Positions 1-7,813 of a stretch of 36,872 nt of DNA are shown piece by piece; position 1 is the stretch's first letter, and each line of letters begins with the position of its first letter. The position numbers were made by a program, and so were the translations under genes. Under the pieces are notes generated by a model. It was not told where the DNA came from. It saw only the letters and a program-made list of their open reading frames with translations, and made no database searches. The stretch is from a virus. The stretch spans positions 1 through 36,872 of IMG/VR virus record IMGVR_UViG_3300044825_000150. The stretch is one strand, 5' to 3'.

Positions 1-792
1 AGTCGAGGAAACGACTGAGTTAGTTCGCATCTTCAGGACGATTGACGGTCAGGAAGAACGCTACCGCAAATCTGACTTTGAGGCTGACGAAACGCTGGAA
101 GAAACGCTCGCTGCCATCGGAACCATTGAGGTCAGGCAAAAGCGGGTCAAGCGTCGGCGGGTGCGCAAGTACATCATGAGCGGTGGCCGGGTGCTTGAGG
201 ATCTGGGCTACATCGCAGGCAAGTGCATCCCGGTCGTGCCGGTCTACGGCAAGCGTTGGTTTGTGGATAACGTTGAGCGTTGCATGGGCCACGTTCGACT
301 GGCAAAGGATGCGCAGCGCCTGCGCAACATGCAGTTGTCCAAGCTCGGAGAGATTGCTGCGCTGTCCAGCGTTGAGAAGCCTATCCTGACGCCTGAGCAG
401 GTTGCAGGGCATCAACTGATGTGGGCTGAGGACAACATCAAAGACTATCCGTATCTGCTGATCAATCCGATCATGGCAGCGGATGGCAGCACGCAAGTTG
501 CAGGCCCGGTTGCATACACCAAGAGCGCAGCCGTTCCTCCTGCTCTGGCTGGCATCATCACGGTGACAGAGCAGGACATGCGTGATGTCCTAGGCAACCA
601 AGAGCAGGCAGATAAGGTCGTCAGCAACATCTCCGGCAAGGCCGTTGAGATGATCCAGAACCGCCTGGACATGCAGACCTTCATCTATATGTCCAACTTT
701 GCCAAGGCGATGAAACGCTGCGGGGAGATTTGGCTTTCGATGGCGCAGGATGTCTACGTCGAAGAAGGCCGCACCATGAAAACGATCAATGC
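1..792 (+). repeat. Left copy of the imperfect contig-end repeat
   Basis: Matches 36081-36872 without gaps at an offset of 36080. I count about 47 mismatches in 792 positions, confined to 112-665; bases 1-111 and 666-792 are identical. Nearly all changes are silent in the portal frame (two amino-acid changes). This looks like two strain variants of one locus joined by assembly rather than a biological terminal repeat. Confidence 0.9.
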
Positions 793-1699
793 CAATGGAG
801 ATGTTGGCATGATCGAGATGATGAAGCCTGCCATCAACGAAAACGGCGAGATGTATGCCGAGAACGATCTGTCGCAGGCCAGGTTTGATGTTGATGTGGA
901 AGTCGGCCCGACCAGTCAGAGTCGGCGTGCAGCAACCGTTCGCGCACTGACTGGCATGCTTTCCATCACGCAAGACCCTGAGACGCAGCAAGTCTTGCAG
1001 GCGATGGCGATGATGAACATGGAAGGAGAGGGCATCGCTGATGTGCGCGACTTCTTCCGCAAGCGCCTGCTGAAACTTGGCGTCATCAAGCCCACCGACG
1101 AAGAAGCGCAGGAGTTGATGCTTGAGATTCAGGGCCAGCCTGCTGACCCGAATACGATCTTCTTGCAGGCAGCGGCTGAGGAGGCAGTGGCAAAGGCTGC
1201 CAAGGCTCGCGCTGATACCGTCCTGACGGTGGCAAAGGCTGAGGAAACGCAAGCCAAAACGATTGAGACGCTTGCCAAGGTGCAGGGCGAAGGCATGCCT
1301 CAAGTCAGCATTGAGGCATCGCCTGCTGCGCCTCAGCCTGTTCAGGCTCAACCAATGAAGCCAGACAACTCAGACCTCGAGCGTGCAAAACTTGAGATTG
1401 AAGTCGAGAACATGCGGGTTGAGACGGCGATGAAGCTGATCAAACTGGCAGAGGCCGACAACAAGATCAAGACGCTGCAAGAGGAAAAAGAGCAGTCCAG
1501 TCAGGTGCTGAGTGAGACGGTGAAAGATGTGCAGGAAGTGGTGCAGGGTCTGGTCGAAAGTTTTAAGAACTTTGAGGATTCTGTGAAAATGCTCTCTGAC
1601 AGCAGCAAGGAAGCGTCCGAGAAGGCTATCGAGGCAATCAAGCGTCCGAAACGGGTCATCCGTGAGAACGGCAAGATCGTCGGCATCGAAACCCAATAG
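2..1699 (+). CDS. Portal protein, C-terminal part (P22 gp1-like), 5'-truncated by the contig end
   Basis: The frame is open from base 2 and continues the portal gene that starts at 35395. Joined across the contig ends it would encode about 794 residues, against 725 for P22 gp1. The portal is the dodecameric ring at the capsid vertex through which DNA is packaged and ejected. This part covers the later core and a long Ala/Glu/Lys-rich helical C-terminus (about bases 1150-1699) with heptad-like patterning, which fits the coiled-coil barrel of P22-type portals. Position right after terminase and upstream of scaffold and coat agrees. The first 792 bases have a second, about 94% identical copy at the other end. 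Identification rests on gene order and overall sequence character; I am confident of portal, less of the exact barrel boundaries. Confidence 0.9.
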   Translation, partial: VEETTELVRIFRTIDGQEERYRKSDFEADETLEETLAAIGTIEVRQKRVKRRRVRKYIMSGGRVLEDLGYIAGKCIPVVPVYGKRWFVDNVERCMGHVRLAKDAQRLRNMQLSKLGEIAALSSVEKPILTPEQVAGHQLMWAEDNIKDYPYLLINPIMAADGSTQVAGPVAYTKSAAVPPALAGIITVTEQDMRDVLGNQEQADKVVSNISGKAVEMIQNRLDMQTFIYMSNFAKAMKRCGEIWLSMAQDVYVEEGRTMKTINANGDVGMIEMMKPAINENGEMYAENDLSQARFDVDVEVGPTSQSRRAATVRALTGMLSITQDPETQQVLQAMAMMNMEGEGIADVRDFFRKRLLKLGVIKPTDEEAQELMLEIQGQPADPNTIFLQAAAEEAVAKAAKARADTVLTVAKAEETQAKTIETLAKVQGEGMPQVSIEASPAAPQPVQAQPMKPDNSDLERAKLEIEVENMRVETAMKLIKLAEADNKIKTLQEEKEQSSQVLSETVKDVQEVVQGLVESFKNFEDSVKMLSDSSKEASEKAIEAIKRPKRVIRENGKIVGIETQ

Positions 1700-1709
1700 G
1701 TGAGTCAAC

Positions 1710-2108
1710 ATGGCAAATGCCATTTATCCCAAGTACAAGCAGGCGTTGCTCGATGCGTCAGCAGACGTTGATCTGAACGATGGCACCGTTAAGGTCGCGC
1801 TTAGTACCGCTGCGTACAACTCGGCGCATGACTTCTACGATGATGTCAGCGCATCGACGGTTGGCACGCCTCAAACGATTGCCAACACAACAGTGACTGA
1901 TGGCCTGTTTGATGGTGACAACGTGACCTACACCGCTGTGCCTAGTGGCAGCACGGTGACTGCGCTGATCATCTACATCGACACCGGCACGCCTGGCACA
2001 TCAAGGCTTGTGGCGTTTATCGACACTGGTGTGACAGGGTTCCCGTTGTCCACCAACGGCGGTGATGTGACTGTCTCCTGGAACGCCAGCGGGATCTTCC
2101 AACTGTGA
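1710..2108 (+). CDS. Conserved phage protein of unknown function, probably virion-associated
   Basis: A 132-aa protein of beta-rich, Thr/Gly/Asp-rich composition. It starts with the MANAIYPKYKQALLDAS segment and ends with a TVSWNASGIFQL-type strand. Proteins of this build (short N-terminal helix, then alternating strands with 'LIIYIDTGT' and 'NGGDVTV'-like segments) are common in tailed-phage structural regions and have no established function to my knowledge. An AGGTGAG ribosome site lies upstream of the ATG and the gene begins 10 nt after the portal stop. It overlaps the next gene by 4 nt. It is the first of four genes inserted between portal and scaffold relative to P22. A structural or decoration role is inferred from position only. 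Confidence 0.7.
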   Translation: MANAIYPKYKQALLDASADVDLNDGTVKVALSTAAYNSAHDFYDDVSASTVGTPQTIANTTVTDGLFDGDNVTYTAVPSGSTVTALIIYIDTGTPGTSRLVAFIDTGVTGFPLSTNGGDVTVSWNASGIFQL

Positions 2109-2323
2109 ACCAGATCGTTTCTGCGTCATACGTTATCGACAGCCACGAGCAACAGGACGGCTCCCGGTGGGTCAAGGAGTCTTATGTGGACTCCAATGGC
2201 GCAACACAAACGTGCCTTTACAAGTTGCCTGCTGGGCAGGGCGATGCCCAGGCTCAAGCAAACATGGATGCGCGAGTCATTGAGATCAATCGACAGATTG
2301 CGGGGCTGACCACAGATGGCTGA
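2105..2323 (+). CDS. Small hypothetical protein
   Basis: A 72-aa protein starting at a GTG that overlaps the previous stop as GTGA. The N-terminal half looks like two or three beta strands (SASYVIDSHEQQDGSRWV) and the C-terminal half is a predicted helix. Its own stop overlaps the next start by 8 nt, so it is translationally locked into the 1710-3680 cassette. The sequence resembles short tail-region proteins of other phages, but I do not recognise a named family. No signal peptide or membrane segment is visible. Confidence 0.6.
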   Translation: MNQIVSASYVIDSHEQQDGSRWVKESYVDSNGATQTCLYKLPAGQGDAQAQANMDARVIEINRQIAGLTTDG

Positions 2324-3680
2324 CATTTTCGTTGACAGCGCAGCCACGGGTACGGGCACTGGCACGAACTGGGCCAATGCGTACACCACGCTTGCTGCTG
2401 CGATTACTGCTTCAACCAACGCAGACACAATCTACGTTGCCAACACGCACAACGCCTCGCAGACAACCGCCAAAACCTTCACCTGCCCGACCTCTCCGGG
2501 CTTACGGGTTCTTGTTGTCACTCCTTCTGGGGCGTCTGGTAATAGTGGATTGGCTACGGGCGCGATTGAGGCAATTGGCGCTGGCAGTGCGACGTTTACG
2601 ATCAACGGGTTTGCCTATTTTTATGGGCTGTCAATTTACGGAGCAACAACTAATAACCCAGCATCTTTGATTTCTCTTGCTGTGGCGAATGGCGCATCTG
2701 CTGCACTGTACTTTGAAAATTGCGTTTTTCAACTGCGTACAGCATCAACAACGGCTGGTGTTGGATATAACCTCGGATCAGTTAGAGCCAGTACAAGCCA
2801 AGATAACTTGCTGGATTTCAAAGACACTTCATTCAGGTTTGGGTCCACAAGTCAGGGGTTTATTTGTGGCAATGCCAGAGTGCGAGCGCAAAACATTTCT
2901 TTTGACTCTGCTGGATCTGCGCCAACAACCCTGATTCAAAATCGTCCGGGGTCAGGCAATTTTTTTATCGAAGCGAGCGATTTGTCGGGTGAGTCTTGGT
3001 CGAATCTTGTCAGTGTCGCCTGGCTGTCGATCTATGACATTTTGCTGAGGAACTGCAAACTGCCATCCGGCACCGCGCTGACGACTGGCACTTATTCCGG
3101 CCCAGGTGGTGTTTCCATTCGGATGGAAAACTGCGACGCTGGAGATACGCAATACAACGTGGCGCTCGGTTCGTACACTGGCACGGTTGTCGATGAGACG
3201 ACTATTGTCAGGACTGGTGGAGGCGCGACTGCGCTGCGGCTGGATACGAGCGCGAACACCAAGTTTCCATATTCAACGTTGACTGTTGAGGGTGCTCGGT
3301 ACAACAGCGTTGTGGGCACATCGCAGACGCTGACGATTGAGTTTATCCACGATACAAGCACGGCAGCCGGACAAGGGTCAGGCACCAGTTTTGCCTACAC
3401 CAATGCTGAGTTGTGGGTCGAGTTGCAGTATCAGGGCACGAGCGGTTTTCCGCTGGCCTTGATCGACCTTGATGACCGCGCTGCAAACGTCCTGAGCACG
3501 CCTGCCGATCAACCATCATCATCTGCAACGTGGACGACGACCGGCATGACGACGCCTGTGAAGGGCAAGATGGAATGTACATTCACGGCGCAAGAGGCTG
3601 GGTATCTGCTATTTAAGGTCTGTTTTGCTGCACCGTCAAAGGTGGTCTATGTTGACCTTCTGGGTGTGACGGTCGCCTGA
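2316..3680 (+). CDS. Putative beta-helix-like virion protein
   Basis: A 454-aa protein, Gly/Ser/Thr/Asn-rich, with many short hydrophobic strands and turns, as in right-handed parallel beta-helix or other all-beta phage fibre proteins. The N-terminus (about residues 1-45) has the 'GTGTNWANAYTTLAAAI' pattern that often precedes beta-helical repeats in surface proteins. The last 110 residues look like a separate beta-sandwich. Bases about 2620-2960 are visibly more AT-rich than the flanks, which suggests the central part was acquired or is fast evolving. It lies between portal and scaffold, where P22 has no gene. No catalytic motif is recognised; capsid decoration or fibre is inferred. Confidence 0.6.
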   Translation: MADIFVDSAATGTGTGTNWANAYTTLAAAITASTNADTIYVANTHNASQTTAKTFTCPTSPGLRVLVVTPSGASGNSGLATGAIEAIGAGSATFTINGFAYFYGLSIYGATTNNPASLISLAVANGASAALYFENCVFQLRTASTTAGVGYNLGSVRASTSQDNLLDFKDTSFRFGSTSQGFICGNARVRAQNISFDSAGSAPTTLIQNRPGSGNFFIEASDLSGESWSNLVSVAWLSIYDILLRNCKLPSGTALTTGTYSGPGGVSIRMENCDAGDTQYNVALGSYTGTVVDETTIVRTGGGATALRLDTSANTKFPYSTLTVEGARYNSVVGTSQTLTIEFIHDTSTAAGQGSGTSFAYTNAELWVELQYQGTSGFPLALIDLDDRAANVLSTPADQPSSSATWTTTGMTTPVKGKMECTFTAQEAGYLLFKVCFAAPSKVVYVDLLGVTVA

Positions 3681-3681
3681 T

Positions 3682-4533
3682 ATGGCTACAGGCCGTCTGA
3701 TTCCCGGGTATGGGTTTGTCGTTGAGACAACGACAACCGGGCGTCTGGTTCCGGGTTACGGATTTGTCGTTGAGACAGAATCGACTGGGCAGACGCTCAC
3801 ACCAGGTCTGTACACCAACAATCAGACCTTTTACGGGCCGACTGTCACCTCAACGGTCACACTTAGCCCGTCGCTGTATACCAATACTCAGACGTTCTAC
3901 GGGCCGACCGTTACGCTCGGGCCTGCGCCTCAGACTTTATCTCCGAGTCTGTACACGAACCAGCAGACGTTTTACGGCCCGACTGTCATCAGGCAGCAGT
4001 TTCTTGAGCCTGGGCTGTACACAAATCAGCAAATCTTCTACGGCCCAATCGTCACTCAGGTTGCGCCGCAGACCGTTTTCCCGGATCTGTTCGTCAATCA
4101 GAACCAGTTCTTTGGGGTCACAATCCTCGGCGCTGGTGGTGGAGCGACAGCAAAAGGCGGCTGGGCCACAGAGCGCCGCAGGCTTGAACTGTCGATTCAG
4201 CAGCGCCAGGCTCAACAGACGCTGGCTCAGTCCAGGGACAAAGTTGCCAAGAAGATCGCAAAACGCATTGAGCGTTTTGTGGAGGCAGACTTCCAGGACG
4301 AGATTGACGAAATCGTTGCGCTGCAAAAAGAGTTTGCAAAACTCGAAGCGCGGTACAATAATTCGCAACAGTTGTCCACAGACCTTCGTGATGCCACGAA
4401 GGTGCTACAAGAATTTATCCAGGATGAGCAGGACGCAATTGACCTGTTGATGCTGGTGCAGGAATTTGACGCGAGATGCGTCATTGAGGCAACCGCCAGC
4501 CCTAATGTGGCGAGTTTGATGGGATCAGCATGA
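3682..4533 (+). CDS. Repeat protein with LYTN/FYGPTV units and a coiled-coil tail
   Basis: A 283-aa protein in three parts. Residues 3-32 hold two copies of a TGR-L-x-PGYGFVVET unit 16 residues apart. Residues 38-148 hold five copies of an 18-residue unit, best seen as TLSPSLYTNTQTFYGPTV, spaced 22-25 residues; the fifth is degenerate. Residues about 160-270 are charged and helical with heptads (ERRRLELSIQQRQAQQ), a likely coiled coil. Similar LYTN repeats occur in phage and prophage structural proteins without known function. The layout (repeated beta-hairpins plus a trimerising or anchoring coil) suggests a fibrous or decoration protein. It ends in an ATGA overlap with the scaffold gene. 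Function is inference. Confidence 0.65.
   Translation: MATGRLIPGYGFVVETTTTGRLVPGYGFVVETESTGQTLTPGLYTNNQTFYGPTVTSTVTLSPSLYTNTQTFYGPTVTLGPAPQTLSPSLYTNQQTFYGPTVIRQQFLEPGLYTNQQIFYGPIVTQVAPQTVFPDLFVNQNQFFGVTILGAGGGATAKGGWATERRRLELSIQQRQAQQTLAQSRDKVAKKIAKRIERFVEADFQDEIDEIVALQKEFAKLEARYNNSQQLSTDLRDATKVLQEFIQDEQDAIDLLMLVQEFDARCVIEATASPNVASLMGSA
3688..3777 (+). repeat. Two tandem TGRL-PGYGFVVET coding repeats
   Basis: Two 42-nt blocks (3688-3729 and 3736-3777) encode the same 14-residue unit with one Ile/Val change. They form the N-terminus of the LYTN-repeat protein. Confidence 0.85.
3793..4125 (+). repeat. Five LYTN-x-QTFYGPTV coding repeats
   Basis: Repeat units start at residues 38, 60, 85, 107 and 131. 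Units 1-3 are nearly identical, unit 4 has Ile for two Thr, and unit 5 keeps only the P-x-L-F/Y-x-N-Q pattern with FFG. The Tyr-Gly-Pro turn and alternating hydrophobics suggest a repeated beta hairpin. Confidence 0.9.
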
Positions 4534-5378
4534 GCGAAACGGCAGATATTGAGGAAATCGTCACGGAAGAACCGCAGGAGCAGCAAGAGGTTGAGCAGGT
4601 GCTTGAGCAGGATGAGCAAGAACCTGAGCAACAGCAAGATGAGCCTGATGAGTCTGAAGTGGTTGTTTCCATTGGTGAGGAGTCGCCACCTCAAGAGGAA
4701 ACGCGGGCACCTGATTGGGTGCGCGAGTTGCGGAAATCACACCGCGAGTTGCAGCGCAAGAACCGTGAGCTTGAAGCCAAACTGACAACCCAAGCGCCTG
4801 TAGTGCAGCCGCTGGGTAAGAAGCCGACGCTTGAGGATCACGACTACGACGCCGAGAAGTTTGAGACTTCGTTGGCAGAGTGGTACGAGCGCAAGCGAAA
4901 AGCGGATGAAGTGGCAGCGCAGGCCAGACTCGCTGAGGAGCAACAGCAGCGGCAATGGCAGGCAAAGCTGGATTCCTACGGCAAGGCGAAAGCCTCGCTC
5001 AAGGTGCGCGATTTTGATGATGCTGAAGAAGTCACTCAGCAAGCATTGGACATCACGCAGCAGGGAATCGTGCTTCAGGGTGCAGAAAATCCTGCCCTGT
5101 TGGTGTACGCACTTGGCAAGAACCCAAAGAAGGCCGCAGAACTCGGCTCAATCAAAGATCCTGTGAAATTCGCTTTTGCGGTAGCGAAACTGGAGAAAGA
5201 CTTGAAGGTTACGCAACGCAAAGCGGCACCGCCGCCCGAGAAAGTCGTGCAAGGTAACGCAGGCGTTTCTGGCGCGGTTGATTCAACACTCGACCGGCTG
5301 CGTGCTGAAGCTGAGAAGTCCGGTGACTACACCAAGGTCTTTAAGTACAAGCAGCAGCAGAAAGTCAAACAGAAATGA
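4530..5378 (+). CDS. Scaffolding protein (P22 gp8-like)
   Basis: A 282-aa, highly charged protein. Residues 1-55 are an acidic Glu/Gln-rich stretch, followed by long predicted helices (WVRELRKSHRELQRKNREL) typical of internal scaffolds. The C-terminus (DRLRAEAEKSGDYTKVFKYK, then a basic Gln/Lys tail) resembles the helix-turn-helix coat-binding end of P22-type scaffolds, where basic residues contact the coat protein. It lies directly upstream of the coat gene, as in P22 (303 aa there). The start overlaps the previous stop as ATGA. It would form the procapsid core and leave before or during packaging. Confidence comes from position plus composition. Confidence 0.88.
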   Translation: MSETADIEEIVTEEPQEQQEVEQVLEQDEQEPEQQQDEPDESEVVVSIGEESPPQEETRAPDWVRELRKSHRELQRKNRELEAKLTTQAPVVQPLGKKPTLEDHDYDAEKFETSLAEWYERKRKADEVAAQARLAEEQQQRQWQAKLDSYGKAKASLKVRDFDDAEEVTQQALDITQQGIVLQGAENPALLVYALGKNPKKAAELGSIKDPVKFAFAVAKLEKDLKVTQRKAAPPPEKVVQGNAGVSGAVDSTLDRLRAEAEKSGDYTKVFKYKQQQKVKQK

Positions 5379-5386
5379 GGTAAATC

Positions 5387-6661
5387 ATGGCAAACGCATT
5401 TAATAAAGAAGAACGCGTCGCGTTCGAGAACATTCTGGAAGGCTTCCAGGACGCTCTGGTGCTGTCGCGCAACGTTTCGGTGTACAACACCGACCAGACG
5501 ATGATGGAGCGCACCAACAACGTCATCTGGCGTCCGCAGCCCTACATCGCTGAGTCGATCACTGCCGCCCCTGGCACTGACATCTCCTCGTCCTACAAGG
5601 ACATGACTCAGTTGGCTGTGCCTGCGACCATTGGTTTCAGCAAGTCTGTGCCTTGGACGCTGAACGCGCTGGAACTGCGTGATGCGCTGCAAGAGGGTCG
5701 CCTGGGCGATGCCGCCAAGCAGAAGCTGGCCTCGGACATCAACGTTGCCATCATGAACGTTGCTGCCACCCAGGGCACGCTGGTTGTGAAGCGTACCGCT
5801 GCCGCCTCAGGCTTTGATGATGTCGCGCAATGCGACGCCATCATGAACGAGCAGGGCGTGCCGTCTTATGACCGCTATCTGGCTCTGAGCACCCGCGACT
5901 ACAACGGCATGGCGAACAACCTGTCGGCTCTGTCGCGTTCGTTTGGCAACCAGAAGTCGGATTCGGCCTACGAGCGTGCCTATGTCGGCATGGTCGCTTC
6001 GTTCGACACCTTCAAGCTGGACTACGCCAACCGCAAGGCCGCCGCTGCTGGCTCGGGCATCACCATTGATACCCGTACCGCTGCGAACAACTACTACCAG
6101 CCCAAAGCGACCAGCACCGCGGTCGGTGGTCAGATCAACGTTGACAACCGCTATCAGACCGTGACTGTCTCCTCGACCACCAACGTGGCCGCTGGCGACT
6201 GCTTCACGATCTCTGGCGTCAACGCCTGCCACCACATCACCAAGGGTGACACTGGCGTGCTGAAAACCTTCCGGGTGATCAGCGTGACCAACTCCACCAC
6301 GATGGTGATTTCGCCTCCGATCATCTCCGATCAAGGCGCGACCGATGCTGAGGCTCAGTATCAGAACGTGATCGTTACGCCTGCTGCTACGGCTAACATC
6401 GTGTTCCTGAACACCGCCTCGGCTTACCTCAACCCGTTCTGGCAGAAAGACTCGCTTGAGATCCTGCCGGGTCGGTATGCGGTGCCTGCCGATGCTGGCG
6501 TTGCTGTGATGCGTGCTGCCACTGACCAGGGCGTTGAACTGGTGATGCAGAAGTTCTACGACATCAACACCATGAAAACCAAGTATCGTCTCGATACCTT
6601 GTTTGGTGTGGTGAACAAGCAGCCGGAAATGTCCGGTGTGATCTTGTTCTCGCAGACCTGA
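5387..6661 (+). CDS. Major capsid (coat) protein, P22 gp5-like
   Basis: A 424-aa protein, close to the 430 aa of P22 coat. It shows the P22-type order: an N-terminal helix, a 'MERTNNVIWRPQPYI' segment matching the P22 'SNTIWMP' region, a helical 'LRDALQ...AKQKLASDIN' stretch, and an inserted beta domain around residues 245-310 with 'INVDNRYQTVTVSSTTN', which parallels 'VNVDNRFATVTLSATTG' in the P22 insertion domain. It forms the HK97-fold icosahedral shell. The ATG has a GAGG site 8 nt upstream. Codon use is the most GC-biased and regular in the window, as expected for the most expressed gene, and a strong intrinsic terminator follows. Confidence 0.95.
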   Translation: MANAFNKEERVAFENILEGFQDALVLSRNVSVYNTDQTMMERTNNVIWRPQPYIAESITAAPGTDISSSYKDMTQLAVPATIGFSKSVPWTLNALELRDALQEGRLGDAAKQKLASDINVAIMNVAATQGTLVVKRTAAASGFDDVAQCDAIMNEQGVPSYDRYLALSTRDYNGMANNLSALSRSFGNQKSDSAYERAYVGMVASFDTFKLDYANRKAAAAGSGITIDTRTAANNYYQPKATSTAVGGQINVDNRYQTVTVSSTTNVAAGDCFTISGVNACHHITKGDTGVLKTFRVISVTNSTTMVISPPIISDQGATDAEAQYQNVIVTPAATANIVFLNTASAYLNPFWQKDSLEILPGRYAVPADAGVAVMRAATDQGVELVMQKFYDINTMKTKYRLDTLFGVVNKQPEMSGVILFSQT

Positions 6662-6677
6662 TCGTAGACTGACAGGG

Positions 6678-6704
6678 CAGGGGCTTCGGCCCCTGTCTTG
6701 TTTT
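6678..6704 (+). terminator. Intrinsic terminator after the coat gene
   Basis: Stem CAGGGGC / GCCCCTG closed by the very stable TTCG tetraloop, followed by TCTTGTTTT. It begins 16 nt after the coat stop. Because all downstream late genes read the same way with no other clear promoter, it probably gives partial termination and raises coat transcript relative to tail transcript. The alternative pairing GACAGG (6671) with CCTGTC (6692) is weaker. Confidence 0.88.
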
Positions 6705-6715
6705 AGGAGTGCGGT

Positions 6716-6880
6716 ATGCCGCTGAAAAAAGGTTATTCGCAGAAGTCCATTTCGTCCAACATCTCGAAAGAGATGAAGGCTGGCAAGCCGCAGAAGCAAG
6801 CGGTGGCGATTGCTCTGAGTACGGCACGCACTGCCGCCATGAAAGCAGGAAAGCCTAGCAAAGCGCCGAGGAAGAAATGA
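6716..6880 (+). CDS. Small basic protein, DUF6496-like
   Basis: A 54-aa Lys/Ala-rich protein that starts MPLKKGYSQKSISSNI and contains KPQKQAVAIALSTAR. This pattern (MPLKKG, S..I..NI, G.PQKQAVAIAL) is a widespread small phage and bacterial family that I associate with DUF6496; the DUF number is from memory. The ATG has a TAGGAG site right after the coat terminator. Its stop overlaps the next start as ATGA. It is very basic, so nucleic-acid or packaged-DNA contact is possible, but no function is established. Confidence 0.8.
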   Translation: MPLKKGYSQKSISSNISKEMKAGKPQKQAVAIALSTARTAAMKAGKPSKAPRKK

Positions 6881-7032
6881 AAGCCAAACCTCCTGGCCTC
6901 TATGCCAACATTGCCGCTAAACGCGAGCGCATCGAGGCTGGCAGTAAGGAGCGTATGCGTAAGCCTGGGAGCAAAGGCGCTCCGACTGCTGCTGCGTTTC
7001 GTGCCGCTGCCAAGACTGCAAAGAAAAAATGA
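6877..7032 (+). CDS. Small basic conserved phage protein (GLYANIAAKR family)
   Basis: A 51-aa protein with the pattern PGLYANI-x-AKR-x-RI-x-AGS and MRKPGSKGAPTAAAF, ending in a Lys cluster. Proteins with this GLYANIHAK / RKPG.KGAPT signature occur next to portal, coat and connector genes in many marine and freshwater phages. Overlaps at both ends are ATGA. No function is known to me; the high positive charge (pI clearly basic) would allow DNA binding. Confidence 0.8.
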   Translation: MKAKPPGLYANIAAKRERIEAGSKERMRKPGSKGAPTAAAFRAAAKTAKKK

Positions 7033-7334
7033 CCGAATTTCCGACGCTTGTTTACCGATCCCCAGGCCCGCATCACGGCCCAGGCTCAACGACCTATGAC
7101 TATCGTGGCGTTAAGACTGAAGATGAGTTGACGCTGCGACAGATCGAGGGCTGGACGTTGAGTCTTGACGAGGCGATCAACGGTAAGCCAGTAGCGCCTG
7201 AGCCTGTGGACAACTCGCCGCCGACTCGGGCTGAGATGGAGCAGAAGGCGCGGGAACTGAAGATCAAGTTTGACGGTCGCACGACGGATCGGAAACTGTT
7301 AGGATTGATCGAGTCCGCAATGGGGTCGGTATGA
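7029..7334 (+). CDS. Hypothetical protein upstream of gp4, possible HeH-like C-terminus
   Basis: A 101-aa protein with ATGA-type overlaps on both sides. The N-terminal half is Pro/Tyr-rich and lacks clear structure. The last 35 residues (PTRAEMEQKARELKIKFDG, then TTDRKLLGLIESA) look like a helix-extended-helix (HeH/LEM-like) fold, a small module often found at the ends of phage head proteins and linked to nucleic-acid binding. That assignment is by pattern and tentative. Position between coat and gp4 suggests a head-completion or virion role. Confidence 0.65.
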   Translation: MTEFPTLVYRSPGPHHGPGSTTYDYRGVKTEDELTLRQIEGWTLSLDEAINGKPVAPEPVDNSPPTRAEMEQKARELKIKFDGRTTDRKLLGLIESAMGSV

Positions 7335-7813
7335 GTTACACAAAACGCCAGTTTGTCGAGGCCGCCTTCGAGGAAATCGGACTGGCGGCGTATGTGTTTG
7401 ATCTGTCCCCTCAGCAGATGGAGTCTGCGGTGCGCCGTCTGGATACCATGATGGCCGAGTGGAACGCCAAGGGTATCCGTCTGGCATATCCGCTGCCGTC
7501 CAGTCCGCAGGACAGTGACATTGACGCTGAAACGACGGTGCCTGACAGCGCCAACGAAGCAATCATCTGCAATCTTGGTATCAGACTGGCTCCGTCCTAT
7601 GGTAAGCAAGTGATGCCTGAGACGAAGGTGACGGCAAAGATGGCTTACAACACGCTGCTGGCGCGTGCGACAATGCCGATGGAGCAGCAATTCCCTGCTG
7701 CAATGCCTTCTGGTGCTGGCAACAAGCCTTGGCGCGTCTACGACGATCCATATCTGCGTCCGCCGTACTTCCCGGTGGACTCTGGGCCTGAAGGCCCGCT
7801 GGAGTACAACTGA
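7331..7813 (+). CDS. Head-to-tail connector / tail accessory factor, P22 gp4-like
   Basis: A 160-aa protein, close to the 166 aa of P22 gp4. It is helical with the gp4-type sequence M-x-SAVRRLDTMMAEWNAKGI, which parallels '[20 protein letters not shown]' of P22, and a later NEAIICNLGIRLAPSYG, parallel to 'VFHNLACRIAPDYA'. The C-terminus has the same MPSGAGN element as P22 'MPTGSGN'. gp4 binds under the portal ring in 12 copies and starts tail assembly, retaining packaged DNA. The gene lies before gp10, as in P22. Confidence 0.93.
   Translation: MSYTKRQFVEAAFEEIGLAAYVFDLSPQQMESAVRRLDTMMAEWNAKGIRLAYPLPSSPQDSDIDAETTVPDSANEAIICNLGIRLAPSYGKQVMPETKVTAKMAYNTLLARATMPMEQQFPAAMPSGAGNKPWRVYDDPYLRPPYFPVDSGPEGPLEYN

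Noticed and set aside
590-1351. Long minus-strand open frame across the portal gene
   Set aside because: Shadow of the portal codon pattern: Leu/His/Arg-rich translation, no ribosome site, no neighbours in the same direction.
3688-4125. CRISPR-like direct repeats
   Set aside because: Repeats are in-frame coding units of 42-54 nt with variable copies and no unique spacers.
5807-6799. 330-codon minus-strand open frame across the coat gene
   Set aside because: Produced by the strong codon bias of the coat gene; His/Arg/Gly-rich and without family features.
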